NCBI GenBank assembly: GCA_028288485.1
Contig: JAQBNO010000043.1
Coordinates: 93,400 to 157,399, forward strand
Length of the DNA stretch: 64,000 nt
Source: Segetibacter sp.
GTDB taxonomy: Bacteria; Bacteroidota; Bacteroidia; Chitinophagales; Chitinophagaceae
Direction of reading: 5' to 3'
Part shown: one piece after another, positions 1 through 7,247 of the stretch
How the letters are laid out: every line of letters begins with the position of its first letter
Position numbering within the stretch: the stretch's first letter is position 1
Translations under genes and position numbers: made by a program
The notes under the pieces: generated by a model
Database searches by the model: none
The model's input: the letters and a program-made list of their open reading frames with translations, nothing else
Told to the model about the DNA's origin: nothing

Positions 1-183
1 TAGGCTAACAAAAATCCAGGTGCCTTTTTCAAGTACGTCGTTGGTTTGTTTTACACCCATAAACTGGTTGCTAAAACCTGCAATGTTTCCTGCAAGTCCA
101 CCACCTTTAGGGTTTTGAACCAGTATGATAAAGCCAAGAATTACACTGGAAAGTACGATTAGAATTAGAAAAAAAATTGTCAT
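1..183 (-). CDS. secG: Preprotein translocase subunit SecG (partial, C-terminus cut by window edge)
   Basis: SecG is the small membrane subunit of the SecYEG translocon in the inner membrane. The 61 visible codons read from ATG at 183. They give one hydrophobic helix (about residues 3-22) and then the family hallmark VQNPKGGGLAG, followed by a polar stretch and the start of the second helix (WIFVSL). The reading frame runs off the left end, so the second helix is incomplete. The gene starts one base after the stop of the upstream gene, so the two are almost certainly co-transcribed. The call rests on the NPKGGGL motif and topology. I am confident in it, although only about half of the protein is visible. 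Confidence 0.9.
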   Translation of the reverse strand, partial: MTIFFLILIVLSSVILGFIILVQNPKGGGLAGNIAGFSNQFMGVKQTNDVLEKGTWIFVSL

Positions 184-184
184 C

Positions 185-1882
185 TCAGATACCTTTTAAA
201 TTTTTTATTTTGTGCGCAAAGTAAGCGCTTTTGTGGGGATTCAAAAAACTTAATTTGTTATATAATTCGATAGCCTTATCTTTTTTCCCCTGTTTTTCAA
301 GCACCAGCGCCATTGCCTCGGTAACTACTTCGCGTACAGTATTTGAAGAATCAGCAATTTGTACAATATCTGCTTCGGTTTCTTTCCGGATAGCTTCTGT
401 CGCATCTTCCGGGCCCAGTTTCTTCATGTGTCGTAACCAATGCGTGAACTTTTTTAGATTCTGACCCAATTGATCCTTGGGATTTGGGTCAAGCTCGAGC
501 TTAATGCCCTGTGAAGCAAAATAATCGATCGTATAATAAGGATCTATTGGAATAACTGCATTTTCTACATCTGCATCTGCTTCATCTGACGAAGCGTCGA
601 GCATTGCTTTAATGTTCTGAAACATCCTTTCATGTTCGTCTGGTTCTGGCTGGGGCTGTTTTTTAACTGCGTTCTCGTCAGTAGAAGCGTTTTCTAAAAC
701 ATCCGGTTCAGTTTGTCCCGTGGGAGCAGACGTAAATTGTTGAATGTTTTCTTTTAATGGTAACGGTTCAAAAGCTTCGTCATTAGCAGTTTCTACCCCG
801 GCTTTTTCTTGGGGCAGGATGACCGGTTTATCTGTTGCACCCGGTGTGAATGCTTCCAATACCACTTCTTCAAGATTATCATGAACTACTGATTCTTCTT
901 TATGAAGGTTGTTTATAAATTCTTCTGTTTCTTCTCCCGGTTCCCGTGTTATTGCAGCCATTTCTTCTTCCTGCTGATTGATTTCCCCCGGGTGATCTTG
1001 TATTCCACCAGGTTCTTCCGGTATAACTTCAGTTTCTTCGACGGAAATGATTTCAATTTCAGCCGGTTCAGGTTTGTTATAAGCAGTTGTTTCTCCAGAT
1101 TCAGCCAGTTCGTCCAGAAACGCAGCTGCGTTTTCATCTGTATCTCTTGTTATGGCAGCCATTTCTTCTTCGGGCTGGCTCATTTCTTCTTTTGTATTTG
1201 TACCCTCAACAGCTATTGCTTCATCTTCAGTTACTCCTAAAACTTTCTCCCGTTCTGAGGTGCCGTCTAAAGAAGCAGTTTCGGGATCACTTTCTTCGAC
1301 ATCAGCATTTTGGACTTCAACTTCACCAGTTTCTTTTAAAGTCTCATGTGCAAGTTCGCTTGCTGCTTCTAATTCGGTGACAGAAAATTGGGTAGTAACG
1401 GGATGCAGATCTTGTGAACCTGTTTCTTGTACGTCCTGTGTAGGTTGGTCTGCAAGTTTTCCTTCCACTAGCGTCTCATGTGCAAGATTACCGGCCGCTT
1501 CCAGTTCGGTAATGGTAAATGCAGTTGTAATTGGATGGGAATCTTCTGCCGGATATTTTGTCTCTTCATCTACAGGATCTTTCCATCCATATCCAGGAAT
1601 TTTTGGGATAGTTCTTTCCTGTTCACCTATAAAAGCAGTGGACGTTTGATCCAATAACTGGTAATGAAGCCAATATGGATTTGAAAAGTATAAGGCGGTT
1701 TTCTGAACCTGGGGTAAAAATGCTTCCGAATTTTGCTCTTTGAGCTTTTTCGCCAACAAAAACTGCGCAACAGGAAAATATGGGTGCTCATCAACCATTT
1801 TCTGCAACTCCGCGGCAGTAACAGACTCAATATTATCACTACCGGTGAGATACCGTAATGCTTTTTCCTGTGATTGGTTCAT
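185..1882 (-). CDS. Acidic hypothetical protein with TPR-like C-terminus
   Basis: I do not recognise a named family. The start is taken at the ATG at 1882 (MNQSQEKALRYL), because the five codons upstream overlap the spacer. Residues 1-90 look like a folded helical domain (the segment HPYFPVAQFLLAKKLKEQ resembles a helical repeat). Residues of about 90-430 are very acidic and low in complexity, with recurring TTAF-TITELEAA-NLAHETL and EEEMAAITR blocks. The last 50 residues (EAMALVLEKQGKKDKAIELYNKLSFLNP) read like one tetratricopeptide unit. There is no signal peptide or membrane helix. It lies between the lptE-like gene and secG with very short gaps. A link to envelope biogenesis or secretion is inferred from position only. 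Confidence 0.7.
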   Translation of the reverse strand: MNQSQEKALRYLTGSDNIESVTAAELQKMVDEHPYFPVAQFLLAKKLKEQNSEAFLPQVQKTALYFSNPYWLHYQLLDQTSTAFIGEQERTIPKIPGYGWKDPVDEETKYPAEDSHPITTAFTITELEAAGNLAHETLVEGKLADQPTQDVQETGSQDLHPVTTQFSVTELEAASELAHETLKETGEVEVQNADVEESDPETASLDGTSEREKVLGVTEDEAIAVEGTNTKEEMSQPEEEMAAITRDTDENAAAFLDELAESGETTAYNKPEPAEIEIISVEETEVIPEEPGGIQDHPGEINQQEEEMAAITREPGEETEEFINNLHKEESVVHDNLEEVVLEAFTPGATDKPVILPQEKAGVETANDEAFEPLPLKENIQQFTSAPTGQTEPDVLENASTDENAVKKQPQPEPDEHERMFQNIKAMLDASSDEADADVENAVIPIDPYYTIDYFASQGIKLELDPNPKDQLGQNLKKFTHWLRHMKKLGPEDATEAIRKETEADIVQIADSSNTVREVVTEAMALVLEKQGKKDKAIELYNKLSFLNPHKSAYFAHKIKNLKGI

Positions 1883-1901
1883 AAAGTGAAAATACAACTA
1901 C

Positions 1902-2495
1902 CTACCAATTCGAAAAAATCCGGTTAAATATTTCGTCAGTGAGATTTTTTAAAATCTCTTCATTCAGTGCCGCCTCTGCCTGCTGCCGGGTAAGATTTGC
2001 ATTGAAGTCAAAATTCCGGGTGATATCAAACTCCTGTGTTTTGCCGACAAGCGTATTTCTAAAAGTGATATGCACGCCAATAGTAAGCCGGTTGGTTGCA
2101 GCGGTTTGGTTTGAGATACCTGAGGTAGTTATATTGTCTTCTGAAACATAACCACTAATCTGGTAATGCGCGTCATCATTATTTGTTCTTGTCAGCCTTG
2201 TTTGGCCGGTAATTTTCATTTGAATCCTATCTGTTAACCTGGGGCTCAATTGTGGGTTTACGTACCTTGCTTTGTTTTCAATAAACCCGATTTTAACCGT
2301 CTTAACTTCAGGTGGAATACTTACGTCTTTAAATGAATAAACACTGCAGGAGGAAAGGAGAAGAAGTAAGAAGCCTGAAGCAAGAAGCAAGATGTGGGAA
2401 TTGTACGTTGAAAATTGAACGTTGCGAACTAAAAATTTTAGTGCAGCGAATTTCTTCCTGTTTTCTATCGGGGTTGTCTGATTCGAATTTTTCAT
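1902..2495 (-). CDS. lptE: LptE-like LPS-assembly lipoprotein
   Basis: LptE is the outer-membrane lipoprotein that plugs the LptD barrel in lipopolysaccharide export. The sequence shows a lipobox Cys (LLLLLSSC, Cys50) followed by YSFKDVSIPPEVKTVKIGFIENKA. A beta-rich core follows with LTDRIQMKITGQTRL, typical of the Bacteroidota LptE-like family. The protein ends in EILKNLTDEIFNRIFSNW. The ATG at 2495 leaves 49 residues before the lipidated Cys, unusually long for a type II signal. The DNA encoding residues of about 22-48 looks like an intergenic repeat, so a start inside it (for example a TTG) is possible. The gene is in a tight minus-strand run with the sigma-54 activator upstream and secG downstream. 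The family call is fairly sure; the start is not. Confidence 0.75.
   Translation of the reverse strand: MKNSNQTTPIENRKKFAALKFLVRNVQFSTYNSHILLLASGFLLLLLSSCSVYSFKDVSIPPEVKTVKIGFIENKARYVNPQLSPRLTDRIQMKITGQTRLTRTNNDDAHYQISGYVSEDNITTSGISNQTAATNRLTIGVHITFRNTLVGKTQEFDITRNFDFNANLTRQQAEAALNEEILKNLTDEIFNRIFSNW
2357..2428 (-). repeat. Word-like intergenic repeat inside the lptE signal region
   Basis: On the minus strand this stretch reads as iterated short words: CGTTCAATTTTCAACGTAC, then CTTGCTTCTTGCTTC and CTTCTTACTTC. Similar CGTTCAACGTTT words occur in spacers at 28162-28233 and 57434-57500. Here the repeat lies inside a coding region and supplies the hydrophobic core of the lipoprotein signal. Confidence 0.5.
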
Positions 2496-2546
2496 AACAC
2501 TTATACTTCCTAAATAAATTAAGTCTTGCTGAGTAATGAAAGAGAT

Positions 2547-2602
2547 GTAAAAGAGTGCGACGCAACGATGATTCATAGTAGAAATACAGTTCGGCTCAAA
2601 AA
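2547..2602 (+). repeat. GTACAAG element, copy 1 (short form, GCGACGC core)
   Basis: Head GTAAAAGAGTGCGACGCAAC plus GATG, then about 20 variable bases and the tail GTTCGGCTCAAAAAT. It lies in the 148-base spacer between the lptE-like gene and the sigma-54 activator. Confidence 0.85.
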
Positions 2603-2643
2603 TAGCTCTCTTTGCTTTCTGCCTTACGCCATCTTCTTACCTC

Positions 2644-3909
2644 TTACTCATCAATATCATATTCCTTTAACTTGCGGTACAATGTTCGCTCACTTATGCC
2701 GAGATCGCTTGCAGCGTCTTTTCGTTTTCCCTTATGCTTCTTCAATGCTTTAATAATCAACTCCTTTTCTTTATCCATGATGTTCAGCGACTCTTCCACT
2801 TCCTCGTGATGATGAATATCATCGTACATTACCGGCTGAGGGTGGTTGATAACATTTGCATGTATAGGCTGCGACTGTTGTTGAGGCAAGTCTTTATTTA
2901 CAGTGGTATAATCGTGGAGTAAAGACTCCCTGGCAAAGGCTACCGCGGCGTTTGAAGACGATGGATTTTGCAGTATCTCAAGGAACATCTTTTTTAGTTC
3001 GGTAACATCTTTCTTCATGTCGAAGAAAAGCTTGTATAAGATCTCCCGTTCGTTGGCGAACTCATTCCCCGGCGTTCCGTTTCCTGTTCCGTTATGGCTC
3101 GCTAAAACCGGTAACCGGTTTATGTTATTTGCTTCGGGTAAAAACTGGCGAAGCTGTTTTGCATTTATTTGCTTTTCGGTAGTTAACACCGAAATTTGCT
3201 CTGCAATATTCTTTAACTCCCGCACATTTCCTTTCCATGGATAGTTAATTAACAGGGTTTTAGCCTCGTCGTCTAACTGAACCGGCGTTGTTTTATATCT
3301 TTCTGCAAAGTCAATAACAAATTTCCTGAAAAGCAGGATGATGTCTTCCTGCCGGTCTCTTAAAGCCGGTACCCTTATTGGAACGGTGCTTAACCGGTAA
3401 TACAAGTCTTCCCTGAATTTCCCGGTTTGAGTAAATTCCAACAGCTCCCTGTTGGTTGCGGCGATCACCCTGACATCTGTCTTTTGCACTTTTGAAGAAC
3501 CGACGCGGATAAATTCGCCTGTTTCCAAAACACGTAACAGCCTTGCCTGTGTACCTACCGGCATTTCCCCAATTTCGTCCAGGAAAATTGTTCCGCCGCT
3601 TACGGTTTCGAAATATCCTTTCCGGCTGTCTACTGCGCCGGTGAAAGAACCTTTTTCGTGACCGAATAACTCAGAGTCGATAGTTCCTTCGGGTATAGCG
3701 CCGCAGTTAACGGCTATAAAAGAATTGTGCTTTCTTGAAGATAAGGCATGGATAATGTGAGAAAAGGCTTCTTTACCTACACCGCTTTCGCCCACTATCA
3801 GCACACTTAAATCAGTAGCAGCAACCTGTACCGCTACGTTCAATGCATGGTTTAAAGCAGCGCTGTTTCCTATTATTCCAAACCTGTTTTTAATTGATTG
3901 AACATCCAT
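2644..3909 (-). CDS. Sigma-54-dependent transcriptional activator (AAA+ / Fis-type HTH)
   Basis: This is an enhancer-binding protein that uses ATP to open sigma-54 RNA polymerase at -24/-12 promoters. The AAA+ domain covers about residues 10-240: Walker A GESGVGKE at 40-47, the sigma-54 contact loop GSFTGA at 87-92, Walker B FLDEIGE near 110, and the arginine-finger region FREDLYYRL. The C-terminus (about 385-421) is a Fis-type helix-turn-helix (KRKDAASDLGISERTLYRKL). There is no receiver, GAF or PAS domain at the N-terminus, so control must come from another protein or from expression level. The 421 residues are usual for the receiver-less type. The start is 2 bases after the hepT-like stop. 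The target genes are not evident here. Confidence 0.93.
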   Translation of the reverse strand: MDVQSIKNRFGIIGNSAALNHALNVAVQVAATDLSVLIVGESGVGKEAFSHIIHALSSRKHNSFIAVNCGAIPEGTIDSELFGHEKGSFTGAVDSRKGYFETVSGGTIFLDEIGEMPVGTQARLLRVLETGEFIRVGSSKVQKTDVRVIAATNRELLEFTQTGKFREDLYYRLSTVPIRVPALRDRQEDIILLFRKFVIDFAERYKTTPVQLDDEAKTLLINYPWKGNVRELKNIAEQISVLTTEKQINAKQLRQFLPEANNINRLPVLASHNGTGNGTPGNEFANEREILYKLFFDMKKDVTELKKMFLEILQNPSSSNAAVAFARESLLHDYTTVNKDLPQQQSQPIHANVINHPQPVMYDDIHHHEEVEESLNIMDKEKELIIKALKKHKGKRKDAASDLGISERTLYRKLKEYDIDE

Positions 3910-3911
3910 TA

Positions 3912-4238
3912 TCAGTCTTTAAGTAATAATTCTATTTCCTGTTTCAACACAGGAAGATCGTTTTTAATAATATTCCAAATGATAGCTTCATCCGACTCAT
4001 CATAATGATGAATTAATAAATGCCGGAGCTTAATAAATTCTATTTTATTGCTCACCCGAAGGTCAGTCTGAATTTTCACAGCCTTATTTAAAGTCTCTCC
4101 AATAATTGCTAATCTTCTTTCCACAGCATCCATCAGTAATAAGTTTCGAGTAAATTTTGAAAAAGTGTTAGTGTTTTGAAGGTGCGTTTCAATTGATAGC
4201 AGAATATCATATAAATACTTTTTTATGTCACTCGCCAT
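3912..4238 (-). CDS. HepT-like (DUF86) protein, orphan of MntA
   Basis: HepT proteins are HEPN-fold RNases or toxins whose MntA nucleotidyltransferase partner neutralises them by adding AMP. The start is taken at ATG 4238 (MASDIKKYLYDILLSIE), which fits the family N-terminus. The open frame also runs upstream from a TTG that is probably unused. The family pattern RX4HXY is present as RHLLIHHY, and RRLAIIGETLNKA matches the central helix. The length of 108 residues is normal. No MntA-like ORF is found in the 243-base spacer upstream or immediately downstream. The gene is therefore either an orphan or paired with a distant partner. It sits 2 bases before the sigma-54 activator. Confidence 0.8.
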   Translation of the reverse strand: MASDIKKYLYDILLSIETHLQNTNTFSKFTRNLLLMDAVERRLAIIGETLNKAVKIQTDLRVSNKIEFIKLRHLLIHHYDESDEAIIWNIIKNDLPVLKQEIELLLKD

Positions 4239-4481
4239 AACCTGAATTTTTTCTGTATTGACCAAAGAGATAGAGGTACTTTAACTTGTGCTTGTAACAC
4301 ATTAAGACTATTTGATGCTTGTTATTAACAATTATAGGAGCCATGATTCAGTTTAATTCGCGGGTACGATTACTGGTACAAACATTCGTTTTTCAGTTAA
4401 TCATCTTTCGTGCCACGGCCAGATGTGGTTCATCCGCAAATCTTTTGGCAACTTTTATTTTTGTGCAAAAAGTAAGGGCAG

Positions 4482-5918
4482 TTAATCAGGAGATTTACCT
4501 ACTATTTCACCCAGCAGTGTAGCCCCTGTTGAACTTGTCACCATTACGAAAGCATAATCGCCCTTTGTAAGGTTAGCATTCCCCTTTGGAAATACTACTA
4601 CTTTATTCTGGCTGCTTCTTCCGGCCCAGTCATTTTCGCTTTTCTTGGAGTTGCCTTCTATTAATACTTTAAAAGTTCTACCAACATCCCTTAAATTACT
4701 TTCGCGTGAGATGCGATTTTGAAGTTTTACAATTTCATCAAGCCTTCTCTTTTTTACCTCAAGCGGTACATCGTCGGTAAAGCGCCGGGCAGCAAGCGTT
4801 CCCGGTCTTTCGCTATAGAAGTACATATAGCTCATATCATATTTACTGTACTCTAGTATTGATAACGTGTCGTCGTGGTCTTCTTCTGTTTCTGTACAAA
4901 AGCCTGCAATTACATCACTGGTTATACCGCATTCAGGCATGATTTCTTTTATCCTGTCCACTTTTGCTATGTACCATTCGCGTGTATAGGTACGGTTCAT
5001 CAACTGTAACAAACGGGTGCTGCCACTTTGTACCGGCAGGTGAATCGATTTACAAATGTTCTCGTACCTGCTCATCGTAAATAAAACTTCGTCCGTAATA
5101 TCTTTGGGATGAGAAGTGCTGAAACGCACCCGAAGTGAAGGACTAATGTTTGCGACCATCTCCAATAACTTAGCAAAGGTTACAATCATGTCTTTTTGCT
5201 CGTCGACCCAATAATAACTGTCGACGTTCTGGCCAAGTAAGGTCACCTCTTTGTAACCGTTATTGAACAGTTCCTCACACTCTTTAAATATGCTAAATGC
5301 GTCGCGGCTGCGTTCGCGGCCTCTTGTAAAAGGTACTACACAAAAGCTGCACATGTTATTACAACCACGCATGATGCTTACGAAAGAAGTAACACCATTA
5401 CTGTCTAAACGAATAGGGGCGATGTCAGAATAAGTTTCTTCACGGCTCAGTAAAACGTTCACTCCTTTCTGTCCCGTTCCGGCATCTTTAATTAAAGCAG
5501 GCAGTGTACGGTATGCATCCGGTCCAACCACAAGATCAACTAGTTTTTCTTCCTCAAGCAGTTTGCCTTTTAATCTTTCAGCCATACACCCTAAAATGCC
5601 TACCAGCATTCCTCGTTTAGCCTGTTTAGCCTTTTTAAATTCAGTTAATCTTTTTCTTACGGTTGCTTCTGCTTTTTCCCTGATCGAGCAGGTGTTTACC
5701 AATACAAGGTCTGCTTCCTCAAAGTTTTTTGTTGCACCATACCCTTCATTACTTAATATAGATGCAACTATTTCACTGTCGGCAAAATTCATAGCACAGC
5801 CGTAGCTTTCTATGTAAAATTTCTTCTTATAAATAAGTGGTTCAACAGCAAATGGAGCAAAAGCCTCTCCCTGTCGCTTTTCATCATGCACCTTTCCTGT
5901 TAATTCAAGGGTTTCCAT
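4482..5918 (-). CDS. miaB: tRNA-2-methylthio-N6-dimethylallyladenosine synthase MiaB
   Basis: MiaB is a radical-SAM methylthiotransferase that adds the 2-methylthio group to i6A37 of tRNAs reading UNN codons. The N-terminal UPF0004 domain has its three cluster cysteines in SYGCAMN, VNTCSIR and LGCMAER. The radical-SAM cluster is [14 protein letters not shown] (CxxxCxxC). A TRAM-like domain ends the protein ([18 protein letters not shown]). The length of 478 residues is typical. The start is the ATG at 5918; the codon before it is TTG. No terminator is seen at its 3' end. A 9-bp perfect hairpin lies about 85 bases upstream of the start. Confidence 0.96.
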   Translation of the reverse strand: METLELTGKVHDEKRQGEAFAPFAVEPLIYKKKFYIESYGCAMNFADSEIVASILSNEGYGATKNFEEADLVLVNTCSIREKAEATVRKRLTEFKKAKQAKRGMLVGILGCMAERLKGKLLEEEKLVDLVVGPDAYRTLPALIKDAGTGQKGVNVLLSREETYSDIAPIRLDSNGVTSFVSIMRGCNNMCSFCVVPFTRGRERSRDAFSIFKECEELFNNGYKEVTLLGQNVDSYYWVDEQKDMIVTFAKLLEMVANISPSLRVRFSTSHPKDITDEVLFTMSRYENICKSIHLPVQSGSTRLLQLMNRTYTREWYIAKVDRIKEIMPECGITSDVIAGFCTETEEDHDDTLSILEYSKYDMSYMYFYSERPGTLAARRFTDDVPLEVKKRRLDEIVKLQNRISRESNLRDVGRTFKVLIEGNSKKSENDWAGRSSQNKVVVFPKGNANLTKGDYAFVMVTSSTGATLLGEIVGKSPD

Positions 5919-6001
5919 CAAACGAAAAATTAAGGGTGCAAAAATAGGAAAATTTAATGAAAGTGTCAGTTTGGCAGAGGAGTAATTGTAAGTTTAGCAT
6001 T

Positions 6002-6022
6002 TTTTATACTGGCAGTATAAAA
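6002..6022. promoter_or_regulatory. Perfect 9-bp inverted repeat upstream of miaB
   Basis: TTTTATACT, loop GGC, AGTATAAAA. It is AT-rich, without a long T-run after either arm, and about 85 bases upstream of the miaB start. It could be an operator or a weak terminator. The function is inferred. Confidence 0.4.
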
Positions 6023-6219
6023 GGTTCAAAACGCAACAGTGTTCGTGGAATTTTGTTTTCCAAATGTAAGAACTCCGCAGTACAAGGTTTATGGTTACGG
6101 CAGAAATTTGCGAGAGAAAATTGGGGAGTGCCGAATTGGTAATAGAGACACTAATTACCATGATTAGCAGTTGGGTTATAAAAAAAGCGATAATGGAAGG
6201 AGCTGAATATTGATTTGCA

Positions 6220-6274
6220 GATGCAGAGAGTGACACAACGATGTTTAATATTTATTCAAATGTTGTAACAAAAA
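6220..6274 (+). repeat. GTACAAG element, copy 2 (short form, GTGACAC core)
   Basis: The head is degenerate at its first bases (GATGCAGA) but keeps GAGTGACACAACGATG. The tail is ATGTTGTAACAAAAA. Its end runs directly into the msrA terminator hairpin. Confidence 0.85.
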
Positions 6275-6295
6275 GAATAATACAATTATTCTTTT
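6271..6295. terminator. Terminator hairpin of msrA
   Basis: Perfect 11-bp stem AAAAGAATAAT, loop ACA, ATTATTCTTTT. It immediately follows the msrA stop codon on the minus strand and ends in a T-run, so it could work in both directions. Confidence 0.6.
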
Positions 6296-6973
6296 TTATC
6301 CCTTGTTTTTCTTCAATTTATCTTTAAAAATTTTCTCAAACTTCTCCAGCTTTGGCTGAATTACGTACCTGCAATAGAGTTGGTCCGAATTTGCATTGAA
6401 ATAGTTCTGGTGGTAATTTTCTGCTTCGTAAAAGTTTTTCAATGGTTCAACGGATGTTATAACGGGGTTACTAAACGCACCTGAGTTGTTGATCTCAGCT
6501 TTATATTCTTCCGATAATTTCTTTTGTTCGTTGTTATGATAGAAAACTACGCTTCGGTACTGAGGACCGCGGTCGTTGCCTTGCTGGTCGGGTGTGGTAG
6601 GATCATGCGTTTTCCAAAACACTTCAAGCAACTCGTCAAAAGTGATTTTTGAAGGGTCGTAAATGATGCGACAAACTTCAACGTGGCCCGTTTTTTTGCT
6701 GCATACCTGTTCATAAGTAGGATTTACAACATGTCCGCCGCTATAACCACTTGTTACTTTTAATACACCGTCCAATTGTTGAAATACCGCTTCTACACAC
6801 CAGAAGCAGCCTGCGCCAAAGGTGGCTGTGTCTGTTTTAATATTTGCCATACTCCTGTTTATTTTGGCCGCACTAAGCGAGGTCGATTCAGTTTGGGAGC
6901 AAGAGATAAAAATTAATGCTGCAAAAACCTTACATAGTAGAAAGTATCTCTTTGTTATAACTATTGCAATCAT
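6296..6973 (-). CDS. msrA: Peptide-methionine (S)-S-oxide reductase MsrA, lipoprotein form
   Basis: MsrA reduces methionine-S-sulfoxide in oxidised proteins. The catalytic motif GAGCFWCVE is near residue 53. The conserved GYSGGHVVNPTYEQVCSKKTGHVE and HDPTTPDQQGNDRGPQYRS segments follow. The first 25 residues form a lipoprotein signal ending in LIFISC, so the enzyme is probably anchored in the periplasm or envelope, where it would repair exported proteins. The protein has 225 residues, longer than cytosolic MsrA because of the signal. No MsrB domain is fused. A free-methionine-R-sulfoxide reductase occurs elsewhere in the window (21352-21825). The gene is monocistronic, with a terminator right after its stop. 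Confidence 0.95.
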   Translation of the reverse strand: MIAIVITKRYFLLCKVFAALIFISCSQTESTSLSAAKINRSMANIKTDTATFGAGCFWCVEAVFQQLDGVLKVTSGYSGGHVVNPTYEQVCSKKTGHVEVCRIIYDPSKITFDELLEVFWKTHDPTTPDQQGNDRGPQYRSVVFYHNNEQKKLSEEYKAEINNSGAFSNPVITSVEPLKNFYEAENYHQNYFNANSDQLYCRYVIQPKLEKFEKIFKDKLKKNKG

Positions 6974-7194
6974 TTATCGGGTTGGTTTTGATTACAAGAC
7001 AAAATTACTTTAACAACTTTTAAAAGAATGAGTTATGGAATATTCTTAACACCATCAAGGGTAAAAATACGAGACTTTTAACAGTGGTTTTACTTATTCT
7101 GCTTTTTAAAAATGAAATGTAACGCTTTCGTATTTCTCCGATGAAAGTATTTATAGATTAATTACTATTAACGTGTAATTGCAGTTGTAACCTT

Positions 7195-7202
7195 TATTTT
7201 TG
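7195..7202 (+). promoter_or_regulatory. Candidate -7 box upstream of mutS2
   Basis: TATTTTTG matches the Bacteroidota -7 consensus TAnnTTTG, 45 bases before the mutS2 start. No clear -33 TTTG lies at the expected spacing, only GTG at 7173-7175. Confidence 0.4.
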
Positions 7203-7247
7203 CATCTTTAAACTAATATTTAAGTACCGCACCAGCGGTCGAGGGTT

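Larger units (their letters stand above)
5919..6295. other. Spacer between miaB and msrA (377 bases)
   Basis: It contains the hairpin at 6002-6022, GTACAAG element copy 2, and an 11-bp hairpin next to the msrA stop. The short ORFs here have no recognisable features, and I see no gene. Confidence 0.7.

Noticed and set aside
1152..1649. 165-residue plus-strand ORF
   Set aside because: It is the antisense of the acidic protein at 185-1882; its Ser-rich composition is the mirror of the Glu/Ala-rich frame.
4239..4481. Search for an MntA antitoxin upstream of the HepT-like gene
   Set aside because: Neither strand of this 243-base spacer has a frame with the nucleotidyltransferase GSxxRG-type motif.
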